Below, one piece after another: positions 9,464 to 19,500 of a stretch of DNA of 32,500 bases. The notes beneath the pieces were generated by a model that worked only from the letters and a program-made list of their open reading frames with translations, searched no databases and was not told where the DNA came from. The DNA comes from Akkermansiaceae bacterium (lineage in GTDB: Bacteria > Verrucomicrobiota > Verrucomicrobiia > Verrucomicrobiales > Akkermansiaceae): contig JALRJZ010000006.1 of assembly GCA_023261045.1 (NCBI GenBank), positions 1 to 32,500 of the forward strand. The letters are read 5' to 3'. A program made the position numbers and the translations under genes. The first letter of the stretch is position 1. Each line of letters opens with the position of its first letter.

Positions 9464-10315
9464 CTACTGCGCCTTACTCATTGGCGCCTCCGCAAAGGCC
9501 CGCGCTTCTGCGCGCTCAATAACCTCCGAACCCGGAAGGGCTCCTTTCTCGTAAAAGACGGCAAGCCCAATGACCCCCACATTTCGGGGATTTCCATGTT
9601 TTAATTGAGCATAGGATTCACGAACCGAAGAAAACTCGAAAGCCGCCATAGAATCAGAGCTCGTGCGAAATCCTTTCACCATGAGTGTGGCCCCGGGAGC
9701 AATGAGATAGCCCCTTTTTTTAGTCGAGGCTGGCCGACCATCGATCACATCAAGACCATCAACACTCAAAACGACTTCGACTCTAGCATCACTCAAGTTT
9801 CGAAGCTTAATCCCATATTCGTCGCCCTCTTCACCGATGGCAAAGCGACGCCCCCGCCATCGATAGTTTTTGTTCAGCGACGAGGAACCTTCCATCCCCC
9901 ATTCTAAATTTCCTTCAGCGATTTGTTGCATGGGCGAAGTCGGATGCTTCAAGTTCACTCCCATCTCTTGGGCTCCCTGACGATGGTTGTAATTGATCGT
10001 GCTCAGACAAATAGGTTCAACTGAGCTTCGAATAAACGAGCGATAAGTCATCGAACACTTTACTTCCCGCCCCCAACTCGTGGCGATTCCAGTTCTTTTC
10101 GGTGCCACCATACCTTCAACAGCCTCACTCAATGGTGCCTCTGATGATGGCGGCGAGGATACCGGAGCAGGGGCAACTTGCCTGACTTCACTTGGGGGCG
10201 TCTTGGGTGGAGCTCCGCAATTCCCCAAAATGAGGGTCAGGACCCCACAACCAATCCAAACCGAAACTTTCATCATCAAGTAAGAAAAATTAAAACTCCT
10301 GCGGTTGCTCATCAT
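9464..10315 (-). CDS. Putative lipoprotein of unknown function
   Basis: Internal start MMKVSVWIGCGVLTLILGNCGAPP (ATG near 10276) gives a lipobox-like LILGNC; the rest has no recognised family. The 10315 start may be too far upstream. Confidence 0.7.
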   Translation of the reverse strand: MMSNRRSFNFSYLMMKVSVWIGCGVLTLILGNCGAPPKTPPSEVRQVAPAPVSSPPSSEAPLSEAVEGMVAPKRTGIATSWGREVKCSMTYRSFIRSSVEPICLSTINYNHRQGAQEMGVNLKHPTSPMQQIAEGNLEWGMEGSSSLNKNYRWRGRRFAIGEEGDEYGIKLRNLSDARVEVVLSVDGLDVIDGRPASTKKRGYLIAPGATLMVKGFRTSSDSMAAFEFSSVRESYAQLKHGNPRNVGVIGLAVFYEKGALPGSEVIERAEARAFAEAPMSKAQ

Positions 10316-10456
10316 TTTGTGCTAAAAAACCAGCAATTCAAGATGGAGTCAATCAAAGAGGCTCTATTCTTAACATTAACCTATGGATCTACCGAACGAT
10401 CTGGGGTTGTTCTCTTGACCGCTCTTTGACGATAGTCCAAAAAAACTAAGCACTCG

Positions 10457-11107
10457 ATGAATAAGATTTTTAGCGCTTCGACTCTTCTTTTATTGATAGG
10501 AACCTGTCTCCTATCGAGCTGTGGAAAAACACCTCCACCCAATCCAAATCAAACCAAAGTTGAAGAGCTCAAGCCAGTGAACCCCCACCCCGAAGGGAGC
10601 TACGAACACTTTAAATTTGAGAACTACCCCTTCACCACTCGCAATTGGAAAGACAACAATCTCCTAACCAAGGCAAATCCACTCAATACAAACGTTCGCC
10701 TCGACCTCAGCAAGCAACGCGGATTTCTTATGGTCGGCAACCAAGTTGCCATGGATTACCGAATTTCCAGCGGTCGCTCAACCCACCCTACACCAACTGG
10801 AGATTTTAAGATTCTCGAAAAAACAAAGGATAAGCGGTCCAATCTTTACGGGAAAATCTACGATGCCGAAGAAAACCTGATTCATTCTGATGCCGATACC
10901 CGCATCGATGAAATTCCTGAAGGCGGTACCTTCGTTGGAGCTGGGATGGCTTACTGGATGCGCCTGACTCACTTTGGTATTGGCATGCATCAAGGTGAAG
11001 TGGACCATCGCTATGCGTCCCATGGTTGCATCCGAAGTCATCCGGATGCAGTCCCCATTGTGTTCTCAAAGGTCAAGGTTGGTACTCCCGTCTCAATCGT
11101 GCCTTAA
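10457..11107 (+). CDS. L,D-transpeptidase (YkuD domain) lipoprotein
   Basis: Lipobox LLSSCGK; catalytic region HFGIGMHQGEVDHRYASHGCIRSH; RGFLMVGNQVAMDYRISSGRSTHPTPTGDFKI. Confidence 0.93.
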   Translation: MNKIFSASTLLLLIGTCLLSSCGKTPPPNPNQTKVEELKPVNPHPEGSYEHFKFENYPFTTRNWKDNNLLTKANPLNTNVRLDLSKQRGFLMVGNQVAMDYRISSGRSTHPTPTGDFKILEKTKDKRSNLYGKIYDAEENLIHSDADTRIDEIPEGGTFVGAGMAYWMRLTHFGIGMHQGEVDHRYASHGCIRSHPDAVPIVFSKVKVGTPVSIVP

Positions 11108-11172
11108 GCATCATTCTCAACTGCGAGCTTCCCCCCTCGCTCAATTCATCGCAAAATCCTCGCTTTGACAGG

Positions 11173-12603
11173 ATGACCTCACTCTTATTACTCGCCTCAA
11201 CCGAAGTTAGTTCCGGTCGACTCATCGGGACACTCATCGCATCCATTGCTCTGATTCTTTTGCTGATTTTAAAGTTCAGGCTGCAAGCATTCCTCTCTCT
11301 GCTCATTGGTAGTATTTTTGTCGGAATTGTATCTGGCACCATGAATCTGACAGCCGTCGGCAGCACCATCGTTGATGGTATGGGCTCAAGCCTTGGTTTT
11401 ATCGCCACGATCATTGGAATCGGAGCCATCTTTGGCGCGATGATCGAGCAAAGCGGAGGTGCTCAATCTCTCGCAAATGGAATGCTCAAGGCATTTGGCC
11501 AACAGCGAGCAACATGGGCCATGCTTCTAACAGGATTTTTGATTTCCATTCCCGTCTTTCTTGACGTGGCCCTCGTCATCCTAGCCCCAATAATTTACGC
11601 CCTTTCTCGTAAAACTGGAAGATCAGTCACTGTTTTCGCCATGCCACTGCTTGCTGGCATGGTTGTGACCCATTCCTTCGTTCCGCCAACCCCTGGGCCA
11701 ACTTGGGTCGCTTATGAGCTTGGTATTCCTCTTGGCACGGTGATCCTCTACAGCACTCTTGTTGGACTACCAACGGCGATTATCGCAGGTATTTTTTATG
11801 GTGGAAAGGTCGCAGAATCGATTCACATCGCTCCTCCAGAAATCGACAAATCTGAGCAAAGTGATCCTCCCTCATTCAAAATGATCGCAGGCATTCTTCT
11901 GCTTCCAATCCTTCTGATCGTGACCGGATCCTTGGTGGAGCAGGCCGTAGGGAGCGGAATCGCAGAGGGCCTCTCGCGCTCCGAGCGCAAAGCGGAAATA
12001 ACAATTCTCATGAGTCAAGCTCCGCTCTGGCAACAAGGACTGTCGTTTTTGGGGCATCCGGTCATCGCTTTGCTGATGTCAACGATCTTAAGTATCTGGC
12101 TGCTTGGAACAAAGCGGGGCGCAACCCGTGATCAAATGATGGAAATCGCAACCAAGGCCCTCGGGCCGGCGGGCGTGATCATTTTGATCACCGGAGCTGG
12201 CGGTGTTTTTAAGAAAATGCTCGGTGACACCGGAGTTGGCGATGCTCTGGCCAACACCCTCGGAAGCCTTGGCGTGATCCCGGTCGTTCTTGCTTTTCTC
12301 TTTTCGGCAATCTCTCGGATTGCTCAAGGTTCCGCAACCGTCGCCATGGTCATGGCGGCATCTCTCATTGCTCCAATCGTTGGAAAAATGGATCTCTCCG
12401 ATGCTCAGCTTTCGCTCATCGTGGTCGGGATTGCCAGTGGGGCTGCTGGATTCTCCCACGTCAACGACAGTGGTTTTTGGATGGTCTCGCGCTATTTAAG
12501 AATGACCGAAAAAGAAACATTCAAAACTTGGAGCCTCGTCTCGACCGCTGTGGGTCTCATCGGAATCTCACTGGCCTCCGTCCTTTGGTATCTTGTCCCT
12601 TAA
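11173..12603 (+). CDS. GntP-family gluconate/organic acid permease
   Basis: Multi-TM protein from ATG at 11173; FVPPTPGPTWVAYELG, GAGGVFKKMLGDTGVGDAL, RIAQGSATVAMVMAASL, FSHVNDSGFWMVSRYL are GntP hallmarks. The track ORF from 11026 overlaps the previous gene. Confidence 0.94.
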   Translation: MTSLLLLASTEVSSGRLIGTLIASIALILLLILKFRLQAFLSLLIGSIFVGIVSGTMNLTAVGSTIVDGMGSSLGFIATIIGIGAIFGAMIEQSGGAQSLANGMLKAFGQQRATWAMLLTGFLISIPVFLDVALVILAPIIYALSRKTGRSVTVFAMPLLAGMVVTHSFVPPTPGPTWVAYELGIPLGTVILYSTLVGLPTAIIAGIFYGGKVAESIHIAPPEIDKSEQSDPPSFKMIAGILLLPILLIVTGSLVEQAVGSGIAEGLSRSERKAEITILMSQAPLWQQGLSFLGHPVIALLMSTILSIWLLGTKRGATRDQMMEIATKALGPAGVIILITGAGGVFKKMLGDTGVGDALANTLGSLGVIPVVLAFLFSAISRIAQGSATVAMVMAASLIAPIVGKMDLSDAQLSLIVVGIASGAAGFSHVNDSGFWMVSRYLRMTEKETFKTWSLVSTAVGLIGISLASVLWYLVP

Positions 12604-13071
12604 ATGAAGGAGCGAGTGATCATTATCATGGGCGTTAGTGGCTCAGGAAAGTCAACAATTGGTCAACTTCTTGCACAAAAAATTGGGGCCGTATTCCTCG
12701 ATGGTGATGACTTTCACCCACCCTCAAACATCGCCAAGATGCGCGCCGGCATCCCACTTGATGACGATGATCGGCAAGGATGGCTCGAAGCGCTCGGCCG
12801 CGAGATTCGCAGTGCAACCCAAACGACGATCATTGCCTGTTCTGCCCTCAAAAACAGTTACCGAAGAATTCTCGAAGGTGCCGACTTTGTCTTTCTCAAA
12901 GGTTCGCAACAACTTCTCGCCCAGCGACTTTCTCAAAGAACAGATCATTACATGCCAGCAAGCCTCTTAAGGTCTCAACTCGAAGCTCTCGAGGAGCCCT
13001 CAGACGCCCTCACATTGGATATCAAAAAATCACCTCAAATCCTAGTCGATGAAATCATCGCCTGGATGTGA
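12604..13071 (+). CDS. gntK: Gluconokinase
   Basis: MGVSGSGKSTIGQLLAQ (P-loop), FLDGDDFHPPSNIAKMRAGIPLDDDDRQGWLEAL, ACSALKNSYRRIL; begins immediately after the GntP stop (TAAATG). Confidence 0.96.
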   Translation: MKERVIIIMGVSGSGKSTIGQLLAQKIGAVFLDGDDFHPPSNIAKMRAGIPLDDDDRQGWLEALGREIRSATQTTIIACSALKNSYRRILEGADFVFLKGSQQLLAQRLSQRTDHYMPASLLRSQLEALEEPSDALTLDIKKSPQILVDEIIAWM

Positions 13072-13148
13072 TCTTTCCTTGCGTTCTTGAGGCTTGCTTA
13101 TCAACCGAAAAGAGCCAGTCTCTGCGCCGAAAAATCAGTTGTCACTCA

Positions 13149-14228
13149 ATGAGCGAATTCCATATCGTCCCCGCAGAAAAACACGATCATCTCGTCACCG
13201 CAGCTTACCAGGCTCGAGGTTATGATGCTTCTGAATCAGCAATTGCTGCTCAAGTTTGTCAAGATGCCACGCGCCATGGAATCCGCACTCACAATGCGCT
13301 CAAAGCGCTCCACCTTGACCATCTCTTTGGCTCTGCGACCGGAGGTTGCGTTCCTGGCGCCCAAATTGAAGTGGTTAATGATCGTTTTAAAGCAAGTGAA
13401 GTTTGGAATGCTCACAAAAAACTTGGCCAAGCCGTCGCGGTAGCGGCCATCGATCGTTGTATCGAAATGGCCAACGAATATGGCGTAGGGCAAGTTGCCA
13501 TTGATAACGCCTTTCACTACCTTTGGGGGGGTGGCTATGTGATGAAGGCCGCTGAACAAGGATATATCGCCTACACCAACTGCACCTCTACCTTAGCGGA
13601 AGTGGTTCCGTTTTTTGGGAAGCATCCCACTCTGGGCACCAATCCTCATTCGTGGGGATTCCCAACCCAAGAAGCAAATGGTTTTCCCATCGTCATTGAT
13701 TGGGCCACTTCGACAGTGGCAATGGGCCGAGTCCAGCAGCTCAAGCGTGAAGGCAAATCTCTGCCTCCGGGAGCGGCTGTGGACAAAAATGGTCAGGAAA
13801 CCCTCGACCCTCATGAAGTCGCTGCTCTCCTACCCTTTGGCGCCCACAAAGGATATGGCATGGCTCTGATCAATGAACTGGTAGGCGGCTTCATCGGAGG
13901 CAGTCTTCCTACCGAACGTGGCCGTCACGGAGAGAAAACCACCTCCTGCTTCTATTTTCAGGTCATCCATCCTGATGCATGGGACAGTGGATCTTACCTC
14001 GCAGGCTCTCAGTCTGCGAATATGAAAGCCGTTCTCGATGACATCCTAGGGCACGGGAACGAGAAATGCCTTCTTCCGGGACAAATCGAGGCCAGCTTCC
14101 GCCAACGAACCGATGCCTCAGGCGGTCTTCTTTTCTCCGCTGCCGAACTCGCAGAGTTTAAAGAATTAGCTGACGAAGTCGGCATCAGTGGCTGGGAGAT
14201 CGAAAACTTTCCCGAGGAAAATCAGTAA
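13149..14228 (+). CDS. Ldh-family (malate/L-lactate/ureidoglycolate dehydrogenase-like) oxidoreductase
   Basis: GIRTHNALKAL, GTNPHSWGFPTQEANGFPIVIDWATSTVAMGRV, LLPFGAHKGYGMALINELVGGFIGG; ATG at 13149 chosen over 13068. Confidence 0.92.
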   Translation: MSEFHIVPAEKHDHLVTAAYQARGYDASESAIAAQVCQDATRHGIRTHNALKALHLDHLFGSATGGCVPGAQIEVVNDRFKASEVWNAHKKLGQAVAVAAIDRCIEMANEYGVGQVAIDNAFHYLWGGGYVMKAAEQGYIAYTNCTSTLAEVVPFFGKHPTLGTNPHSWGFPTQEANGFPIVIDWATSTVAMGRVQQLKREGKSLPPGAAVDKNGQETLDPHEVAALLPFGAHKGYGMALINELVGGFIGGSLPTERGRHGEKTTSCFYFQVIHPDAWDSGSYLAGSQSANMKAVLDDILGHGNEKCLLPGQIEASFRQRTDASGGLLFSAAELAEFKELADEVGISGWEIENFPEENQ

Positions 14229-14238
14229 GCTAAAATCC

Positions 14239-14502
14239 ATGCCAAACTACGACTACAAGTGCCAAGAATGCGGACACATTTTCGAAGTGTTCCAAAGCAT
14301 GAATGACGAAAAACTGACCGACTGCCCCCAAGAAGGTTGCCAGGGTCAGGTCAAACGGCTTTTAGGAACCGGAGCCGCTCTTCTTTTTAAAGGATCAGGA
14401 TTTTACGAAACAGATTACCGATCCGATTCCTATAAGGCTGGAGAGAAAAAAGCGAAAGAAGCCAGTTCTCCTAAAAAGAAGAAAGATCAATCATCCGAGT
14501 AA
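14239..14502 (+). CDS. FmdB-family zinc-ribbon protein
   Basis: MPNYDYKCQECGHIFEVFQSMNDEKLTDCPQEGCQGQVKRLLGTGAALLFKGSGFYETDYR; CxxC...C zinc ribbon, lysine-rich tail. Confidence 0.93.
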   Translation: MPNYDYKCQECGHIFEVFQSMNDEKLTDCPQEGCQGQVKRLLGTGAALLFKGSGFYETDYRSDSYKAGEKKAKEASSPKKKKDQSSE

Positions 14503-14544
14503 TGGTGGCTTGTCAGGACCGCGAGAATTGGCAAGCTTAGGATC

Positions 14545-15189
14545 ATGAAAAAATTGTTCCTCTCCTTCACCCTCGCCTTTGTAGGAGGCTTGGGTTTTGG
14601 TGTTTTCTCCAGTTTCGAGGGACAAGATCTTTCCGATATCGAAGGACGTGCTGAGGATGACCGTGAGATCAGTCCTTCGGCAGTTCCCATCATGATTGAA
14701 ATGGCCGCCAAGAACCGTCAGGCCATCACCATTTCGGAAAGAGAACTCAATACATGGCTCGCGAATAATCTTAAAGTGCGCCAAGAGGGAATGCTCTCTG
14801 ACTTCGTGACCCTCAAAGGGGTTTGGGTTCGCTTTGATAATGAACAAAGTGGACGCGCAGAAATCATCATCGAACGTGAAATCAAAGGTCACCCTCATAC
14901 CATTTCTATGTTTGTCCGCGTAGAACGAAAGAAGAAGGAAGATGGTTCCTACACCACCTACATTCATAAGGATGGAGGCAGGCTCTGGGGGATTCTCGCC
15001 TACGGGGGGAAATTTGGTAAAATCAGAGTCCCCCAAGGCTTCTTATTCTTCACTCAGTCCTCTTTCCAAGCTCTCAGCAATCTTTTTGAACAAGAGCTCA
15101 AATGGATGGAAGAGGAAATTACAACCAAAGGCGGCGGACAAATCCTCTTTGAGGAAGGCCAGATGAGAATCGAATTTCCAAAAGACTAA
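14545..15189 (+). CDS. Hypothetical secreted or membrane-anchored protein
   Basis: N-terminal hydrophobic segment MKKLFLSFTLAFVGGLGFGVFSSF; compact 214-aa ORF following FmdB by 42 nt; no recognised family. Confidence 0.75.
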   Translation: MKKLFLSFTLAFVGGLGFGVFSSFEGQDLSDIEGRAEDDREISPSAVPIMIEMAAKNRQAITISERELNTWLANNLKVRQEGMLSDFVTLKGVWVRFDNEQSGRAEIIIEREIKGHPHTISMFVRVERKKKEDGSYTTYIHKDGGRLWGILAYGGKFGKIRVPQGFLFFTQSSFQALSNLFEQELKWMEEEITTKGGGQILFEEGQMRIEFPKD

Positions 15190-15362
15190 TCATCTCAAAC
15201 GCCGTGATCTCTCATCGTTCTCGGGAGAGTCCACCCAAGCTTCTAGAGATCTAAGAACGAGGGGGAAAATCACTGGCCACTTGATTGTCGCAAACGACGT
15301 TCTCAGGAATTGCGCCGAGAATATCATTCGCTTTCACGTAATGCGTCTGCTAAACACCAAGA

Positions 15363-16355
15363 ATGGAATTCCATTCTTTTCCCCCTTCCCCTCAATCACC
15401 CCTCGACCGGCGCCACTTCCTACGGCAATCAGGAATTCTTGCTACGGGGCTTGCAAGCACTCTCCCAGTCATTGGTTCTGAAAAGAAACAGCCTTCTTCC
15501 GAAACTCTCGTCAAAACCTTTTATGAGAGCTTGACCGAAGAGCAGCGCAACAAGATCTGCTTCAACTACGATCACCCGCTTCGACTCAAAGTCGAAAACA
15601 ACTGGCAGATCACCAAAATGAAGGTTGAAGACTTTACGAAAGATCAACAAGCGATGATCAGGGCGATTTTTATGAGCCTGCACAGCGAACAATATGCCCA
15701 GATTGTCTACGACCAGGTCGAATGGGACAGCGGGCTTGATGGTTTTGCCGGCGGATCCTCTGTCGCACTCTTTGGCTCACCCGGTTCAGGGAAATTTGAA
15801 TTTGTGCTGACAGGTCGACACTGCACACGCCGGTGCGATGGAGATTCCGAAGAAGGAGTCGCTCTTGGCGGACCAATTTTTTACGGGCACGCTGCTCAAA
15901 GCTTTAACGAAAAAGCAGACCATCAAGACAATGCCTATTGGTATCAGGCACTACAGGCCAACAAAGTCTACGCCATGCTAGACGGAAAGCAGCGTCAACA
16001 GGCTCTTTGTCAACAAAGCCGTGGTGAACACGGAAGAAAAACGGTGCAACTTACGGGTAAAAAAAGAGGCCTCGAGGGAATCCGAGTTGGCGAACTTGCC
16101 AACGATCAACAAGGAGAGGTCAAGAAGGTCATCGGAGACTTACTTGCTCCCTTTCGAGAGTATGATGCCAAAGAAGCACTTCGATATATTGAAGCAGGCG
16201 GTCTTGAAAATCTCCACATGGCGTTTTACCAAAATGAAAACATCGGTAATGACGAGATTTGGGACGTCTGGCAAATCGAAGGTCCTAGCATGATTTGCTA
16301 TTTCCGAGGAAAACCTCATGTGCACGCTTGGATGCATATCCGCAAACCCTCTTGA
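15363..16355 (+). CDS. DUF3500-like Tat-exported protein
   Basis: Twin-arginine-like leader DRRHFLRQSGILATGLAS; body includes FVLTGRHCTRRCDGDSEEGVALGGPIFYGHAA and SRGEHGRKTVQLTGKKRGLEGI, consistent with DUF3500. Confidence 0.75.
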   Translation: MEFHSFPPSPQSPLDRRHFLRQSGILATGLASTLPVIGSEKKQPSSETLVKTFYESLTEEQRNKICFNYDHPLRLKVENNWQITKMKVEDFTKDQQAMIRAIFMSLHSEQYAQIVYDQVEWDSGLDGFAGGSSVALFGSPGSGKFEFVLTGRHCTRRCDGDSEEGVALGGPIFYGHAAQSFNEKADHQDNAYWYQALQANKVYAMLDGKQRQQALCQQSRGEHGRKTVQLTGKKRGLEGIRVGELANDQQGEVKKVIGDLLAPFREYDAKEALRYIEAGGLENLHMAFYQNENIGNDEIWDVWQIEGPSMICYFRGKPHVHAWMHIRKPS

Positions 16356-16535
16356 AGAGAGGATGACAACCCTCAAAAACGAGGGAAATTCGGGGCGCTC
16401 CCCTACCCGTAAAACCGATTGATTCCGCAACGAATTGATCCCTCAAATCATCGTTGTAATTTCGCAATCCCAGACGACTGTGACTTGCGTAATTTCTCTG
16501 CGTGCTCATTATCCGCGCCTCAAACCTTTTTTGTT

Positions 16536-19500
16536 ATGCGAATTCAGACTCTCTTAGCATCCTTACTTCTTCCAGTTTCAGCGACTGAAATCCTCTACGA
16601 TGCCTTTGAATCCGATGGATTTGGCGAATGGACAGAAAAAGGGAATGCTTTTGGCAAGTCTCCGACCGCTGCGAGCCCAGAAGGAATGAATGGAGAGGTG
16701 CAAGGTTATGCCAAATCCTACTATGTTTCCTCTGCCCACGGAGGTGATCAAGCGACAGGCTCTCTGACTTCTCAAGAGTTCAAAATTCAGCTTCCCTACA
16801 TCGCCTTTCTGATCTCGGGAGGCTCACATCGAAACACCGCGCTTCAACTACTCATTGACGGGAAAGTCGCTCAATCAGCGAGCGGGCAGAATGATTTGAC
16901 GATGCGTCCGATCATCTGGAACGTGCAAGAGCTTAGCGGGAAAAATGCCCAACTTCGTATCTTAGATGACAACGAGGGAGGCTGGGGCATCGTTAACGTG
17001 GATCATATTATTTTTACCGATACCGCCAAGCCCACCTTCCCGAAGCCCTCTGTCAAGAAAGCGCCCAACAAAGATGGGCTGGTGGCCTCCTCTCTTTTGC
17101 CCGGTTTAACCGTTCCTGAAGGAGCACTTGTAACCATGTTCGGAGAGAATAAAGATTTTGGGGTCTACTCTCCAACGGCCTTATCAATTGATGAAAAAGG
17201 CCACGTTTACGTCGCTGAGACTCACCGCTTCCGATTCGGGGTCGAGGACAATCGCAACCACCTCTATTGGTTGATGGATGATATCTCTGCGCAAACCACT
17301 GATGACCGAATCGCCATGCACGAAAAGTGGAAGCAAAAACTCCCACTCGAAAAGCTCACCTCTGTCTCAGAGGTCATCCGAGTCCTCGTTGATACTGATG
17401 GAGACGGCAAAGCCGACAAAAAAGAGATCTTTGCCGATCAGTTCAACGATCTTCTCGACGGCACCGCTGCAGGAATCATGGCCTTTGAAGGGAAGATCTA
17501 CTTTGCCTGTATTCCTTCTGTTTGGATGCTTCAGGACAAAGATGGCGACCTGAAGTCTGATGAACGAAAGGTTCTCCAAGATGGCTTTGGTGTGCGAGTC
17601 TCCTTCTCAGGCCATGATCTGAATGGTTTTGCCATCGGACCTGATGGGAGAATCTACACCACGATTGGAGACCGAGGGTTTTCATTTACCACTCGTGAAG
17701 GGCGGGAATACAAGTTTCCGGGCCAAGGAGCGATCCTTCGCTTCGAGCCTGATGGGTCACAATTTGAAGTCGTTCACACGGGGCTTCGTAATCCAAAAGA
17801 AATCGCCTTCGATGAGTTTGGCACCGCGATCACGGTCGATAATAACTCAGATCAAGGAGACCAAGCTCGCGTCGTCTTCATGCTGGAGGGAGCGGACTCC
17901 GGATGGCGAATGGGTCACCAAGTCCTAAACTCATTTCATAAAACCGCGGGGATGCCAAACCGCCCAATTAACCAATGGATGCAGGAAAAAATGTGGGCGC
18001 CTCAAAATGAATCGCAGCCAGGACACATTGTTCCGCCGATGACCAACCTCACCTCAGGCCCTTCGGGTCTTGCCTATTATCCGGGGACCGGTTTTGACCT
18101 CAAAGCTAAGAACAAGTTTCTGATTTGCGATTACCGCGGCTCTGCTGCAGCGTCAGGAATTTGGTCTTTTGGAATTGAACCCAAGGGGGCGGAATTTGTC
18201 GTCTCCGATTCGTCTAAGTTTGCCTGGGGAGTGGCAACGACAGACGTTGAGTGGGGCTATGATGGGAAAATCTACGTGGCTGACTTTGTGACGGGTTGGG
18301 AGTCCCACAATGCCGGACGCATTTTCACCCTGGCTTTGCAAAATGACCAAAACGATGTCTCTACGATTGTGGCCGAAGGCTTTTCCCAGCGCGACATCCA
18401 AGAACTTGCCACCTTGCTCACTCATCGTGACCAAAGAATCCGCCTGAGAGCCCAACTTGAAATCGCCAAACGACCTAAAGCTCTTGCCATCTTTACGGCG
18501 GCAGCCAACCAACAACTCAATGCCTTAGAGCGCTTACACGGAATCTGGGGATTGGGAATGCTTGCTCGCCTTCAAAAGAACCAGCCTGCGACCGCTTTTC
18601 TCATTGATCAGCTAAAAAATGCAGATCCTCTCGTTCGGGGGCAAGCTGCCCAGGCTCTCGGCGAATCACCTCTTGATACGGCAGAACCTCTCATTCCACT
18701 TCTCTCGGACTCATCACTCAGAGTTCGTGCCCTTGCAGCCATCGCAATCGGGCGCAAAAAAGATCCGGGCGCAACAGATGCTCTCCTGCAGATGCTCGTT
18801 GAAAATAACAATCAAAGCCCAACCCTACGCCATGCAGGAATCATGGGTTTATTAGGATCCACCACCGATGAGTTTCTGGGTGGCCTGGTGGGACATCAAT
18901 CAGCTGCCGTGCGCCACGCTGCCGTGCTGGCTCTGAGACAGTTGGGCTCTGACCAAATCGTCAATTTCCTTGGTGATTCTGATCTTGCCATCGTTGATGA
19001 CGCAATCCGAGCCATCCACGACACCGAAATGGAATCTTCTCGTATTGCGGTGGCAGCGCTTTTAGATGATCCAACTCTAGGCACTCCATCCCGACCAATC
19101 ACACGCATGATGCTCCGCCGCTTGGTGCACAGTGCTTTTAGAATCGGCAATGAAGCCAATATGGTTCGCGTCATCAAAGTTGCCGCAAACCCCAAGCTCG
19201 ATCTCAACGAACGAAAAGAAGCCCTGCGACTTCTTGCACTTTGGACTCAGCCCCATGAGGTCGATCAATCAACAGGCAAACATTCTCCTCTGCCCGCTCG
19301 CGATCCTCAAATGGTCAAAGAGACGATGAGCGCTCACATTGGCCTCCTCTCAAATACGGATCCAGCGATTCTTTCCGAGACCATGGCCTTGGCACTTCAA
19401 TACGAGATTCAAGATGCCTCTCTCGATACCGGCATGCTCACACGAATCATCCGCGATGAGAACAGCGATGGAGAGACACGAGCCGGCGCCCTCAAGTTGT

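Noticed and set aside
12088-12459. 123-aa reverse ORF and others within GntP
   Set aside because: Charged low-plausibility translation antisense to clear transmembrane GntP sequence.
14491-15036. 181-aa reverse ORF opposite the 14545 gene
   Set aside because: The forward ORF has a signal peptide, suitable spacing and operon context; the reverse protein is unconvincing.
16376-16395. CCCTC-aaaaac-GAGGG hairpin after the DUF3500-like gene
   Set aside because: Only 5 bp with no following U-tract; not a convincing terminator.
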